From NCBI RefSeq assembly GCF_963855985.1, contig NC_087107.1, positions 4,650,001 to 4,714,000 of the forward strand: a stretch of 64,000 nt of DNA, given 5' to 3'. The notes beneath the pieces were generated by a model. That model was given only the letters and a program-made list of their open reading frames with translations, did not search any database and had not been told where the DNA came from. Source of the DNA: Ostrinia nubilalis (taxonomy: Eukaryota > Arthropoda > Insecta > Lepidoptera > Crambidae). Positions within the stretch are counted from its first letter, which is position 1. The number at the start of each line of letters is the position of its first letter. The translations under genes were made by a program, and so were the position numbers. Shown piece by piece: positions 23,852-36,405 of this stretch.

Positions 23852-24230
23852 AACCAAACCCAAACTTGATGCGATTGTGTCGTTTTATTGCGAATTACCT
23901 TCCAGCTCCATCATTAGACCCTGATTACTATATAGAATTAAAGTACTCGTCAATACAAAACGAACGAACCCAAACTCGATGGATTTAAGTCGTTTTATTA
24001 TAGAGTTCCTATGGCCACCTTCCAGCTCCATCATCAGATCAGCACCATGTCATCATAATATTGCATGGTCATCCAAATCACATGTGTTTGCGAAATTTCA
24101 GCTTAATCGGTTGCCTGGAAGTGGGTCTTAATTCAGCTTGCAAGATTCCACCCATACAAATATGAGCCAGTCACTGTGATATGACGTCACGCGCATAAAA
24201 TGGCGGGCCGGCCGCCGCCCGCACTTTTAA
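23852..24230 (+). repeat. Lepidopteran interspersed repeat, two partial copies
   Basis: CCAAAC-TGATG-GAT-TGTCGTTTTATT and ACCTTCCAGCTCCATCAT occur at about 23855-23920 and again from 23968 to 24035. The second copy continues through CATGTCATCATAATATTGCA and TTTCAGCTTAATCGG to CTTGCAAGATT. I recognise this as a widespread lepidopteran repeat of uncertain class. A GC-rich patch (GGCGGGCCGGCCGCCGCCCG) follows near 24203. Confidence 0.5.
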
Positions 24231-25959
24231 AATTCAATATCTTGGAAACTAATTGACGTATCGAAATAATTCTTTCACGTGTATTTTTTATTTTTAACAG
24301 AGAATACAGAAAGCTAAAAAACAAAATTAGTGAACATTCTTCATTATGCTGTTACTTACATTTAAACCTCGTGCAACTTACACCACTATTCTATGTGAAA
24401 ATACTTAAGAATCAGGAATACAAAAAGGCCAGCATGTCCTTGTTTTTCCTTTACAATAAATATAATAGTGCCTTCTCAATTGTTTCTCACTCAACGTAGT
24501 TTGATTTAGGAATGGCAAGTATGATTTCCTTGTGCGTGGGCGCATAAAGCCGTCGATTAATGTTACACCTGTTAAATAACCTGCGATATGATTAAGATTA
24601 GACTCTATCCATCTCTATCACTCACCTTGGGGGGCTAGCGTGTTTGAGAGAGACAAGTAGAGAGTAGAATATTATAAGATTGTTTCGTGAAGTAGACCCT
24701 TTGGTCTGTTGTGTCGAGGGTTGCTCTATAAATTCGACTTTCCATTTCTGGTTCAAGATGTATTGTTTGTACGCTTAATGAAGATTTGTTTGTCTGTTTG
24801 TTTCAAGGTATATTTATGGAAAGACTAAAATGATGGAAAAACAAGTATGAACCGAGGAAAAGCTTCCTTTGTCTCTAAATACATTGTTTACATTCAATTT
24901 ATAATGGTTTTCAGTTCGGAAATTTCCGAGAAGATATAGCTTTTTACGTAAGCTCTGGTTAAGTCAAAAGTCGCCTATACTGTCATAGGTATTTACTATA
25001 ACTAAAATCTGACGATTTACACCAAAATTTTTCTTTTAAGGATGTTGATGATGCTTCTAATGAGGTAATTTGGGTTAAACAAACGCACAAAACCAAACAT
25101 AACACGAACATCATCGGAATATAAAGTTCTTAGGCAAATAATCCCACTAAAATACCATTTTCAGCAGCGAAGACAGCCTAAACGGATCTGCATCTGATAA
25201 TCGTGTTTCTCATGCGAGCGCCGCATGCGCCGTCAGCCGAATGCATAAACGTGGGAGTGATATGACAAAACCGTTGTTCCTAACTCGCGTGCTATCTAGA
25301 CATCCGAGAAAGCGATTGTCTTAGGACAGAAATGGAGAACATTTTGAAATGATATGAATTTGAGATCGGCGGATTTTGTTTGAAGCAAATGTTTTATAAT
25401 TGAAAAGCGGGATATGTTTTGTTTTGGACAAAGGTTAAGAAATCCGTTTTTATAACCAGCGTTTCCCTGATCTCTAATCGGTTATTCCAACACCTTTGGG
25501 CTATTATCGCCTACATATCGTATTACATAATTGTAAATTTTATTTAGTATTGATATTATTAAAATGAAAGGGTTAATTTTTGTTGTTGGTATTTCTTACT
25601 GAAAATGCAAAAAATACTCGCTAAAATCAAACAATTTTACGAAACCATCACCTCTTAACCAATAAAGATTCTCATCAAATTCTTCTTCAAAATTGTCTCC
25701 CTTGACCCTGTAAGTATCATAGCTGTGGTAATACTTTTTCATTCCTGATTACTTTAAATAGCGATTCCGTTAGACTTGTTAGAGGTTCTTCATCCCTGCC
25801 TTCGTTGATCACGACCGATGTGTGCTTTCTTGGCAAATTGCGATTTACCACAGATATGACTGATATCTAGACTTTTAAGGGATAAACGCTTTCAGGCCGA
25901 GGCCTTCGCAAATTGCATTACATCGGTGTAATTACGATAGCTGTTTTTAAATTTCGAAC
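24231..25959. other. Non-coding stretch, no feature seen
   Basis: No supportable gene or repeat. CGCATGCGCC near 25224 is an isolated GC-rich palindrome. Confidence 0.55.
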
Positions 25960-26113
25960 TGTTTCTCGTTTGAAAATTATAAATAACTTGAAAAAATCGT
26001 GGGTTCAATTCCCGCCTTAGGCAGTTCGATTTTTTCAAGTTATTTATAATTTTCAAATTAGTTTGAGATGCGGCTCTTAACGCTAAAAATTAAATAACTA
26101 TGTTTCTCGTTTG
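25960..26113 (+). mobile_element. 128-bp retroposon with B-box-like motif in a hairpin loop
   Basis: TGTTTCTCGTTTG at 25960-25972 is repeated exactly at 26101-26113 and flanks a 128-bp insert. A perfect inverted repeat (25969-25999 and 26027-26057, 31 bp each) overlaps the left duplication by a few bases. Its 27-nt loop contains GGTTCAATTCC, which fits the RNA polymerase III B box (T-arm) consensus, followed by CGCCTTAGGCA like the 3' end of a tRNA. The insert is therefore likely a truncated tRNA-related SINE. No A box or cloverleaf is present, so it is not a tRNA gene. Confidence 0.55.
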
Positions 26114-26554
26114 TTTTTATAGTTTTTTTTGTTTTAGTACAATTTTATACATTCACCCGGCCAGGAATAGGACTCTAATAATAATAATAATTATTATTGT
26201 TGACAAACAATCACTCTGCCTTCGTTACACATGGCAGAAACCCATTCAGCCAAATCGAGTGTTAATAGTGTGATTATAAAAAATATATTTGGTAAGTAAA
26301 TAAGTAAGAAAAATTGTGCAGTTTTTTGATATGGACTAGAAGAAAAATCCCTAAGTCCTTAGAAGTTGTAACTCTGAGTAATTTATTTTTGTATGGAGAT
26401 GAAGTCCTATAATCTCATCGTAGCCTCATTAACCCTCTAATTAGGTGATCACGTTAGTTCTATAGTCTAGGATCTAGGATAGATAAGGTTTGTGAAATTG
26501 TGAGTATCCTAGCTCAGTAGAAGTTTATTTGATGAGTGCTAGATTGTAATTAAT
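26114..26554. other. Non-coding stretch, no feature seen
   Basis: Contains a small AAT/ATT palindrome near 26180 (AATAATAATAATTATTATT). Nothing else was recognised. Confidence 0.5.
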
Positions 26555-27626
26555 AAAAAACCGGCCAAGTGCGAGTCGGGCTCGCACACCGAGGGTTCCG
26601 CCGTACAAACGTAGCGGTTTACAATTTATGACGTATTAAATCAAATTACTTACTTGATTCCGTTGCGAGTAGTGGCGAATTTCAAAATATGCGGTATGAT
26701 TATTTTTTATTTATTTATTTTTCCTATATTTGCATTATAGGTAGGTACCTACCTCAGCGTTTTGAATTTTTGCGTTGATTTAGAATTTCTCACAGTTTAG
26801 AGGCAATTAGATTTAAGAAGTGTTTGATATGAATTTCAACTTTAATATCTCTACGCGTTCATGTGAAAAAGGGTAGGTAGTAAGTTTATAATTATTAAAA
26901 AAATATTTTATGTCATGTAAGCAAAAATAATATTTTAAATTTTATATAACTTCAAATTTATCATTTTCGCAATTTTTCCTTTATCTGTACTATATAACGT
27001 TGCTTCGTGCCGAATTTCAAGATTCTGAGTTCACAGGAAGTACCTTGTAGGTTTTGATTCCCTAGCGTGTGACGGAAATTCGTCTAAGGTGTCGGTATAA
27101 ACTGCTGTATCTTTTGATCGCGTTAACTTAGAAGTTTGATTTTTTTACTTCTTAAAGGGACAATAGATCTAGGTATTTGGTATAAATTTCAATTTGATAC
27201 CTTTATTCGTTCGTGAGAAATAAGGTAGTAAGTTTCATTTTATTAAAATATTTTTATTATATTATATAACTAAAAAAATGAAATTTTCGCAATTTTTCCT
27301 ATATTTGCATTATATGACAATGCTTTATGCCAAATTTCAAGATTCTGAGTTTACGGGAAGTATCCTGTAGGTTTTGATTCCTTTGCGAGTGTCGAAAATT
27401 TGTTGAAAATATCGACATAATCGACTGTATCTTTTGATTGGCTTGGCTTAGAAGTTTGATATTTTCACAGCTTAAAGGGACAATAGACCTGAGTATTTCA
27501 TGTGAATTTCAGCTTGATACGTTCACGCGTTCTTGAGATAAAGGGTCTTGACAGACGGACGGACGGACAACAAAGTGATCCTATAAGGGTTCCGTTTTTT
27601 CCTTATGAGGTACGGAACCCTAAAAA
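26555..27626 (+). repeat. 1.1-kb lepidopteran repeat with internal 320-bp units
   Basis: It begins AAAAAACCGGCCAAGTGCG with GAGTCGGGCTCGC and ends with GACGGACGGACGG, GGTTCCGTTTTTTCC and TACGGAACCCTAAAAA. I recognise both ends as those of a very common lepidopteran repeat of uncertain class. Internally CGCAATTTTTCCT recurs at 26968 and 27288 (320-bp period), each followed by AATTTCAAGATTCTGAGTT, TTTTGATTCC and CTTAAAGGGACAATAGA. A looser earlier copy starts near 26720. No coding capacity is visible. Confidence 0.7.
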
Positions 27627-30600
27627 GCATAATAAACTTTAATTAGTTACATCCGAACCAGTCGATGCATTTCTCAAGATGCCATAAAACGTGTACCGTT
27701 GATAACGGTTGTGCAATATTTGACAATGCTTAAAAACAATTATCTGACACTTAAGGCGTTATGTGGCGTTCCAGTACTGAATGGCAGCGCAGGCGCATTG
27801 CTACATAATATTACCATTAATAACGCATGTAGGCAATGTGTGTGGAGTGCACGCAGTGAAGTGGGATAACTAGTTGATAGGTAAATATTTGTGGTGTTAA
27901 TTTACAATAAAATTAAGTTAATTCTCCCTTTAGTTAACACACCCTTTCTTCTTTCTAATCAAGATTTACTTATTACTACCCATTCTTCGTCCGCAACAAA
28001 TGAATATACTAACTTTGAATGTCGATAGGCTACAGAATGACACCCCTATACATATAAATATATGTTTTGTACAGTTACAGTACAGTTTTGTCACTTGCCA
28101 CTTGATATAGGTTTCCTTGAAAAAACAAGAAGAGTTTCGTGGTTGTTTCTATTGATTTCTGTTCTTCAGAGAAACTTTTTCTAACAGTAACCTAAGATGA
28201 TTGCACTGTCTGGCTATCTGTATCAATCACAATAAACTTCATATGTAAATATGAGGTTCATACTCAAAATTATCAATTTTGTCTAGTATTGAACGTTTTG
28301 CTTTACGTAGATTGATTGATTGGTAACCCTAGTAATGCGCACACGCATAACCATTGACATTTAGCTTTGTGACACACGCGTGACGTTTGTCACATAACTT
28401 TGACGGTTTTTGCGCAAAGTTTCGTTTCTTTTCGAGCGGATGCGCGAAAGCTGACGGTGACAGGTGCGATTGAGCGGATAACGGTAATTTAATTGTTTCG
28501 CAAATGTCACTGAATTTAATTACGAACTACATGATTGGACTTAAAATAGTGGCGTTTTACATAATCGAAATGAAAAGCAATCTTGAAACATCAATTTGAA
28601 GAATGCGGTTGATGAAGATACTGAAATCACATTATTGAAATTAAATGTTTCTGATAGTTGATATCATGAAATTCTAAAATGTATTTCTAAATATTGGATA
28701 GCCAATTTGGGGTAATTAGGGAATTCGTCTGACTAGGGTTGGGAATGTCGGCCTAATCTTCCATTTGCCTCTGGTGAAGAGGGTCGTTTTCCTGCAGTAG
28801 ATAACAAACAAATTAAATGGATTTTAGGTACCTATTCGGTATAGTCACGCAATTAGAAGAGGGAAAGATTTACGTCGTGTGTGGCCTTTTCCACAGGCAA
28901 AACTTTCCAAGATGCAATAATCAAGATCATCTCAATAATGATACGTTGCATAATGAGTTTTAAATTAATGCCTACCTTTCAGATATTTGTCGATAGTATT
29001 CGGATTCAAATGACCGTAACTACTTCTGGCGGGAACACATCAATTGTATCATGTATCATCTTGAATCAATTTGTGTTCAGCTGACACTGCGCATTGCCGT
29101 TTCAATTGCAATCAATCAACGACAATCACCTTTATTCCTACGTTAATAAAAGTTACAGCATAGGAAGGTAGGTATCATACGCTTCAACATCTGATCTGTC
29201 ATATTTACTCATACCAACTGTCACTTTCAAATCATGTAACTGTCAAAGAAACGATTACAAACATGATAATTGGAAAGTCGGAATCGTTGGGCGATGGTCC
29301 GTGTAGGTTTTGCAATTATTTAACATAACTTAGCGGGAAGTAGGTACTTACTTAATTAAGCCCAAAATTGCTAGGTATCTGGACTCTAAATCTGAACTGT
29401 TATTATAGTTTTCATAAGTGTAATTCTGTAAAACTCTGTGGCCTAAAATAATTTAAGTAATATACTTAATTCAACAATAGCTGTTTATGTTAGAAAATAT
29501 TGATCCTTATTTAAAAATAATATTTTTATTTTCTTTATACGCTAAATAAGGTTTTTATACTTTTTATGTTACATTTTCTCGAAGAAATATTCAAATCTAA
29601 AGGAGATTGCACTATTAGAGAAATTCGGGAAAAATTCTGTCTATCATCGATTACCAAAATTGTGTAAGGGTTTTCACTTCATAGCTTTGGCTGTGTTAAA
29701 CAGTTAGAATTAGCAAAACAAGCTTCTTCCACTAAAATAACCAAGTCCAATGTGATTTTAGCGTGTGACAGGCCATTATCGCTTTAACGCCGCCCTATCC
29801 TGCGCGTCTATTCCTGGCCTGGAATGCCCACTTTAGCAGGTTAAAATTAATGCAACTTCTCCTTTTACTACGTTGTAGCAGGCACAGAGCGTATCCCACT
29901 GAACTCCTTCAAGAGTTTGTGGGCAAATATTTTTTGATATTAAAACCTAATACATATTTGGAACCTTTTTAGGCAGAATAAACGGAATATCCCAAGCATT
30001 GCCATCCGGATTTGTGCCCAAAAAAACCTTAGTGAAAAAATTGCTAGTGCAAGTCCATTTCTTGCGCTAAGTTGTGCGTGCCTAAGTAAGTTTCCCAAAT
30101 TGCAAATTCATTATTATTTTTCCATACCATTCTATCCATAAAACACACTTCTATATGCCCTAAATAAGTGCGGAAGTAGGTACTATTCCCGTGAAACTAC
30201 ACCGATGACGATGCGGTCTGCTGTTATTAGGTTAACGGTATTTTTTCGGTGTTCCTCCAAAAACATTGTCGTTTTTACGAGAAGCAGGAAGCTGCCTTTT
30301 TGTTTTCTTCTACTTTTGACGATCTGAGAAAACTATAGTGACGCGGAAGACTGGCCCTAATTGGCGATGATAAATACAAAGGAAGTTGAGGATGTTTTGA
30401 AACATAATTAATTAACGCTAAGACGTTTAATTATAGATGACATCAATATCACAATTATAGAAACTGTCCCTTTGGAATCGAATACGTTCGTTGATGTGAT
30501 TTATGTGAACGGATTACGAACATACATTACGGAATGACGTTTCATCAAGCTTATTGAATGACTTGTTATCTAACTTGCATTTGGTTATGCTATTCATCAT

Positions 30601-31844
30601 CAAGATCTATTTAGATATGTTTGCATTGCGATTTCGTTTGTTTCTAGAATGTCTTACTATTAGATTGAACGGTCAGATCGATAAATTATCCAAACAAAAG
30701 GAATGTAGAATGTAAAGTTACGTCATAGGTATAAGGTTAATCGCATTTCACAGTGTGACCCTTTAGGGATGGGTAAAGCTAATTTGTTTTGTAAAAACGA
30801 ACGTCAATCATGCGCCGGGATTTGTTTGTGGATAGAGTTACATCAGGAAACGTTCGATCTGTATCTCTATTTTGCGTGTAATGTCGAATGTTGTAACGCA
30901 CAGCAAAAAGTTTATGGTGTTTTAATTACCGTATCGAATATTTAGGTTTCTAGATAGTGATGTAATAGGAAACGCTTCGTTTATTTTCGCTCGTTCAGAA
31001 ATAGTGGAAGCGAATTTCCTGTCAGTAGGAAGTTTTGGGATGCATCAGATTTTCGGAGATTTACTGCTGAAGACACTGAAGAATTACGATCTGGAAAGAG
31101 TGTTGGATTTATTCAGGCGCCATGTTGTTGCAAGAGCCCTGTGATGTTGCATTTCGGCTTCGGATCTGTTTTATGTCTTCCGCATTCTCAAATTTGGTCT
31201 ATTTCTGATTTACTTTCGTTTATGGATCGTTTCGATTGGATGGAATTATGAACTGGCTATTAATTGCTTCCTTTGGATTATCAGACTTTATTTATAACTG
31301 TTGAATCTCCGTCTCTATGTATGTTAATGAGATACAAATTCTGAAAGAAGTATAAGACTATAAAACTATTAATTTAAGGTTATACAAAGTCATTTAACAC
31401 TTGGAGCTCCTTGTTATAATATTTAAACTCATATATTCGTAATGATAGTAATCATTTAAGATGATGATGAAATTCACTTTGCTCATAACAGATACTAATG
31501 CATCTTATCTAATAAATCGTTTATTATTGATCGTTGCTGTAATTTGGATATTAAACTTTCAATTTGTAATTCATTCCATCAATTTAATAAAATGCAGTTC
31601 ATTTTGTTGTATAACCGTAATATCGTCCATGATAGAAATAATTATTACTAAAATGGTTCTACATAATCTTATTGTAAGCAGTTTTTGTCTTCTAGAGATA
31701 GCACGATGATAATAAGATTACAGAGAGATTTTAATCGCAAACCAGTCGAAAAATGGTCGAAAGGATTTTTTTGTATGAAGTTTTGACGGATTAGATTTTC
31801 GATTCGATCAAAAAGTGTAACTTGTCTAGGGTGTCTGATGATGA
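27627..31844. other. Long non-coding stretch
   Basis: About 4.2 kb without a supportable gene. A GC-richer patch at 28330-28480 holds TGCGCACACGCAT (28335), one base off a motif found exactly three times elsewhere. Short frames at 28881 and 31461 look like chance. A small GAT microsatellite lies at 31839-31848. Confidence 0.5.
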
Positions 31845-32050
31845 TGATACAAAATTTGCGCGGCACATAGCTCGCAGAGCTGATGGCCTTTGGGGCAGAA
31901 AAGTTTCGACCACGGGCCGGAAGACGTAGTGTGGGCAGGCCCCCTGGTGAAGGTTGCGAGAGCTGCCTGGATGCCGGCGGCGCAGCCGGTCGTTCTGCAA
32001 ATCCTTGGGGGAGGCCTTTGTCCAGCGGTGGACATCATTTGGCTGAAACG
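31845..32050 (+). pseudogene. LINE 3' end, frameshifted (same family as 5696-7289)
   Basis: Frame fragments give HIARRADGLWG, then RAGRRSVGRPP, then after a shift LVKVARAAWM. These are the conserved C-terminal blocks of the lepidopteran endonuclease-reverse transcriptase LINE. The 3' end CAGCGGTGGACATC-TTTGGCTGAA matches the tails at 34.0, 45.3 and 52.9 kb. A short deletion between the two blocks disrupts the frame. Confidence 0.75.
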
Positions 32051-33898
32051 AAAGAAAAAACAAAATGTTAACTGTTGTTTTCGTCGCCTAACTTCAGGTA
32101 AGCTTGTTATTAGATTAAAGCTTAATCATGGTTAGTTTATCAGTTCTAGCTATTTATCCGGATGAGTGGCAGTCTAGATCTCGTTACAGCCTTACTTCGG
32201 TTGAGTGCGCACGCGCATAAATCTTCTTCGATGCGATAGTCGCGCTAGAAAGCGTAACTGTAAGCCCTTCAGGCTCGCGATCCGCTGATAAGCTTGTATT
32301 GTTGGACAGTATGTTGTGGAACTATTGTTTAATGGGCATTATCTGGGAGACCTAAAACTTAATAGCCGCCTGGAAAGGTATGACAGTAAGAATGTGTATT
32401 AAATGCTTAGTTCCTTTTGGCGTGAACGACTAGTTTTCTCGCTCAAAGCCTTAAGAATTACAAGCGTGTGTGTAAAACTTAAAAAGTAACAAACAATTGT
32501 GGTAAAACTAACAATACGTCCTGCGGAATGTGGTTTGGCCTTACATGGCCTTTCTGAACAAACCATTTCATTACAAATAAGACCTTCTTTGGAGATACAA
32601 AAAAATATTAACCTACTTGAAACAGTGTTCGAAATGTGTGAATATCTCTGTATTTATTTTTATCCAAAGACTAATCCTAAGATTGACTAACGCGGGGAAT
32701 ATAGGCCAAGTCCTTCTTTTGTCTCTGGTACCTGAATTAGAGAGTGCATAAGTGACCTGACGATGATGGTCAATCCAAAAACTTTCATTTGTTTTGACTA
32801 AAAACTTTTTAAAACCACTGTCTAACAATATCGTCAGCAAAAGAAAGAGTTTCTTCAACAGCAGGGAATTCCGTGTGCTTCCATTTAATCTATTGAATAT
32901 TCTTGAGCATGACAAGCCTACATTCATATTCAATTTCATACGCCCATTATTTCCGTTACACAATCGTGGAAATGTTCAAAATACATAACTTTCTGTCCTT
33001 CGTTATGCAATGTTACAATTTTCTTCGGTGGAATTTTGAAACATTACAAGTTGCCTGTGTAAACGTGAACAAGGCAACTATTGTTATGAATTTGTGACTT
33101 GTCCGAGAGCATTATGCTGGTGAGTTTTGAAAGTGGGGTTGCCAGATGGAGAAAATATCTGAAAATATTTAGTGAATCTTGAATTACTAATATTAAAAAA
33201 GCGAAATTATGGTGATGGATCATGAACATTTTCTGGATGAATTGTAGAAAGTATGTATAGGATTTTCGCGGGCATAGAATACATAGTTTTAAATACAATG
33301 CCTTTAAGTTTTTTCGTCTGACTTCTATCTTAGGTATAGTTAGTGAGATACAGGCCAAGAGCTTCCTCGTTGTGGATAAAAAAAAAGTTACATCACGTTT
33401 TTTTTCCAATTCTACTTACTGGTTCACATTTATTTCGTAAATGGCTTCGCTTTCATTTTCTAATTCATGTTTAGTTTTATCATCTTACTGAAGAGAATTA
33501 AATAATAACAGTCTGGCAACACTGAAACCGAAGTAAATGGTTTACTTACACTGGTCACGGCGTATGTTAATGACAGTTTTTAAGGGCGTAGCCACTGATA
33601 CCTTGTTATGGAAAGTCACTTAGTTGTAATATCTCTATTATAATATCAGTACGTTCTACACAATGGAACTAGGTGAAGTGGAGAAAAGCCAGCAACGTTA
33701 CAAAAAAGTAGACCGGGTGGGTCTACAAGGCTGAAGCAATCCCATTTACCGAGATGGCTGAAATGATATAATTTGTAAGTTACTTCTAATCTAATCACTT
33801 TTAAATATGTTGAAATAGCTTTGCATATTGCAAACCAAAAACATTTTCAAGCAACGCCAAGACCACAGAATAAGTAATAGTACCAAGGTACCAAGACA
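32051..33898. other. Non-coding stretch with unrecognised minus-strand frames
   Basis: Minus frames of 116 codons (32613-32963) and 121 codons (33044-33409) are open but rich in Leu/Phe/Lys, as AT-rich chance frames are, and match nothing I know. TGCGCACGCGCAT occurs at 32206-32218. Confidence 0.45.
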
Positions 33899-34024
33899 TA
33901 ATAATAATAAGGTTGCAGGAAGGCGCTGGATGCAGGCCGCTACCCACCAGTCTGTCTGGAAAATGGAAATCATTGGGGGAGGTCTATCTTCAGCAATGGA
34001 CGTTCTGTGGCTGAAATAATGATG
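33899..34024 (+). mobile_element. Dead-on-arrival LINE 3' end, about 125 bp
   Basis: AGGAAGGCGCTGGATGCAGG through GGGGGAGGTCTATCTTCAGC to the end TGTGGCTGAAATAATGATGA. This encodes a degraded form of the C-terminus (GRRWMQAA) of the LINE at 5696-7289 and keeps its GAT-type tail. The 5' end is truncated just before it, after an ATAATAATAATAA run. Confidence 0.75.
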
Positions 34025-34559
34025 ACGAACGCCTAGATACGTATTATGCTTGTACTCTACAATGTTAACAACCTTTTGTTTTAAGTGTGAATCCTATTCT
34101 TAAGTTTTCTTCAAACCTTACACCTTATTCAAAATTAGTGTCTTGTATGTAACAACGAAGATTTCGTAACAAAACGTATAGTTTGATAAGCTATCGATTG
34201 AACTTTGAATGCTCAGTGCAAGTTGAGCCCACTGCACCAGCTTCACTTATGCTCATCATGTCCCATGGAAAGTGGTTATGGGTATTGTGCTCAACCCATT
34301 AACTTAGATGCAGTCGTTGATGGCAAGAGATAGTTAAACGCTACCTATCGCTTTAAGTGCTTGATAAATATGAGCCATTTTGAGGAAGAATAGGTGAGTG
34401 TATTGTAACAGTATTTACGTTATTGATAAAGTTACTGTTACATGTAAGTAGGTGCAAAGAATTTGCAAAATTAATGTGGAAGTCTATTTGTTGCCTAAAA
34501 GTTTTCAGTTTGTAACTACTTGGAAAATATTACCATAAAATTCAAGGGACTTCACAAAA
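34025..34559. other. Non-coding stretch, no feature seen
   Basis: Nothing recognised. Confidence 0.5.
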
Positions 34560-34613
34560 AGCACTGGTTATCGTTATAGTTACGGTCAAAATTAGGTGGT
34601 GCAACTCAGCCTA
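34560..34613 (+). mobile_element. Right-end fragment of GGCTGGGTTGCACCA MITE
   Basis: GGTTATCGTTATAGTTACGG and GTGGTGCAACTCAGCCTAAG match the right half of the copy at 16423 almost base for base. The left half is missing. Confidence 0.75.
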
Positions 34614-35594
34614 AGATATCAAAACTAAGTTTTATGGTAAACGTAAGGTAAATTGATTTTATTGTATAAAAAGAAATCCCAAATCTCAATTCAGAATGCA
34701 TTTGCAAAATCAGACCACCTTGCAACTAATCGGACAATAAGAACGTGAAAGCTGTCGCGGAAGTGGCCAGTTCCGATATGCGTACGATTCGGCCCGGTCA
34801 TTAGAACTAAACTATGTATTGCCGGAACCGTTCATTTGGTATTAGGGTCTGTCTACACTTATTCGGACCTCCCACTTTTAATAGAAGGATCTATCTCATC
34901 AAATATGATCATCATCATCAATTAGAGGCAAATGGATGATTTAGCTTACAATTCCCACGCTGGGTGAGGATTTCATTAGCAAAGCATTCTGTTTAATTTC
35001 AAAGTTTAAGGGGATTATTTTATGATCTCCGCGTTCCGACTTAGTTAAAGTTAAAAGTTAAATTCGAACTGGGTTACCTTAAAAATTTTCATCAAATACA
35101 AATTCTGCTATTCTCCATCGACTTTATACAAAACCTAGGTGTTGTGTGAATACACCCTTCCAATGATTGATGAGATGGACATTGTTTAGTCGACATTAAA
35201 TATCGGATGTTTTAAACGTGAGCAATTATGAATATGTATTTAAGTTGTTTGTAAATGTAGATTGCATAGTCTAGATAACAATCATAATTGAACCGACCGA
35301 AAGTCTAAAGTGAAGATATCAATTATTGCTCTGGCTAGATCTAGGTTTTAGATATTTACTACGAATCAATTAAAGGCATTCATGTTGCCAAACAATTTGA
35401 TATTAATTAATCTTTTACTAATACTTATTAGAAAGGTAAATAGACCTTGATGACTGCGGTGAATGGGAGAGAAAAACACAGCGAGTCCGATGTCTAAGCA
35501 CAAAATTATGAAGAACAAGGACTATTATCATGAAACGAGACTTTAGTACGAATCTAAGTTCAAGAATCATAAGGGTTACCTAAATTGGTGATTC
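34614..35594. other. Non-coding stretch, no feature seen
   Basis: A short CATCATCATCA run occurs near 34908. Nothing else was recognised. Confidence 0.5.
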
Positions 35595-35714
35595 TAATGC
35601 CCGTTTTCACCATCAATCCCTATTTTTAAAGTGACCCTTAACGTAACACAACAGGAATTTTGTTTGAATAGGGGTCACATAAAAATTAAGGATTGATGGT
35701 GAAAACGGGCATAA
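35595..35714. mobile_element. 114-bp MITE with TAA target duplication (Harbinger-like)
   Basis: TAA at 35595-35597 and 35712-35714 flanks an element with inverted termini TGCCCGTTTTCACCATCAAT and the reverse complement of ATTGATGGTGAAAACGGGCA. A second inverted pair, AAAGTGACCC and GGGGTCAC, lies inside. A 3-bp TWA duplication suggests the PIF/Harbinger superfamily. A second copy lies at 59071. Confidence 0.75.
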
Positions 35715-36322
35715 AATAAATACGTAGAGTCAATGCTTAAATTGGAATTTGAGCTTTGTTTTTTGCAACCTAAATGACTTGATTTTGACAAGTTTTACGT
35801 TGGATCTGTCCTCCATTGGATGGACAGTAAAAATATACCAATAAAACCATAAATCTTTCGATCATTTAGTGAGCCAAAGCAGAGTTTTGGATGACATGGA
35901 CAGCAGATAAAAATCAGAAAGTCCAAATGTGAAACCAGGGCAGAGAGACATTGATGGATACAGATCAAATTAGTCTCAATTTATTGGTGGTGACTGGTGG
36001 TCCCACAAGGTGTGAAGTGACTCATCAGTTCAGATATTAAGGTCACCATGATGAATTGCTTATAAAATTAATTATGTTCTCAGGCTGACATTATTTTTAT
36101 CACCTTATTCTTATTCATAGTATAATATTAAGTAATCGTCAATAAGTCATCATCAAGATTGGTTGATCTTGAAGGGCTAAAGGTTAATTAATAGCGCCTA
36201 CTTAATTTTATTAATGATAGAAACGTGTAACTAAATGATCTGGCTTCTTTATTCTTAAAACAGATAGCAGTTAAAAATTTAAAGCAATGAAAAATCTGCC
36301 AGATGGTAATACGTAGACGCGA
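35715..36322. other. Non-coding stretch, no feature seen
   Basis: Nothing recognised. Confidence 0.5.
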
Positions 36323-36405
36323 GGTCCAAATGCTGCATGATTGGTTATTTTTGACATGACATTGACAGATATGTCAAAATCCACCAATCACGCAGCAGTC
36401 AGACC
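36323..36405. repeat. Imperfect inverted repeat, possible MITE
   Basis: GGTCC-AAATGCTGCATGATTGG at the left pairs with CCAATCACGCAGCAGTCAGACC at the right. Inside it TTTTTGACAT pairs with ATGTCAAAAT around a short loop. Several mismatches indicate age. No target duplication was found. Confidence 0.5.

Noticed and set aside
26000..26026. tRNA gene suggested by GGTTCAATTCC and GCCTTAGGCA
   Set aside because: There is no acceptor, D-arm or anticodon arm upstream; the motif is enclosed in a long stem of unrelated sequence.
26555..27626. CRISPR-like or satellite array
   Set aside because: Only two to three long diverged units within an interspersed repeat; no short regular repeat-spacer pattern anywhere in the window.
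32613..33409. Two minus-strand ORFs of 116 and 121 codons
   Set aside because: Rich in Leu, Phe, Ile, Lys; no recognisable domain; no convincing splice or poly(A) context.
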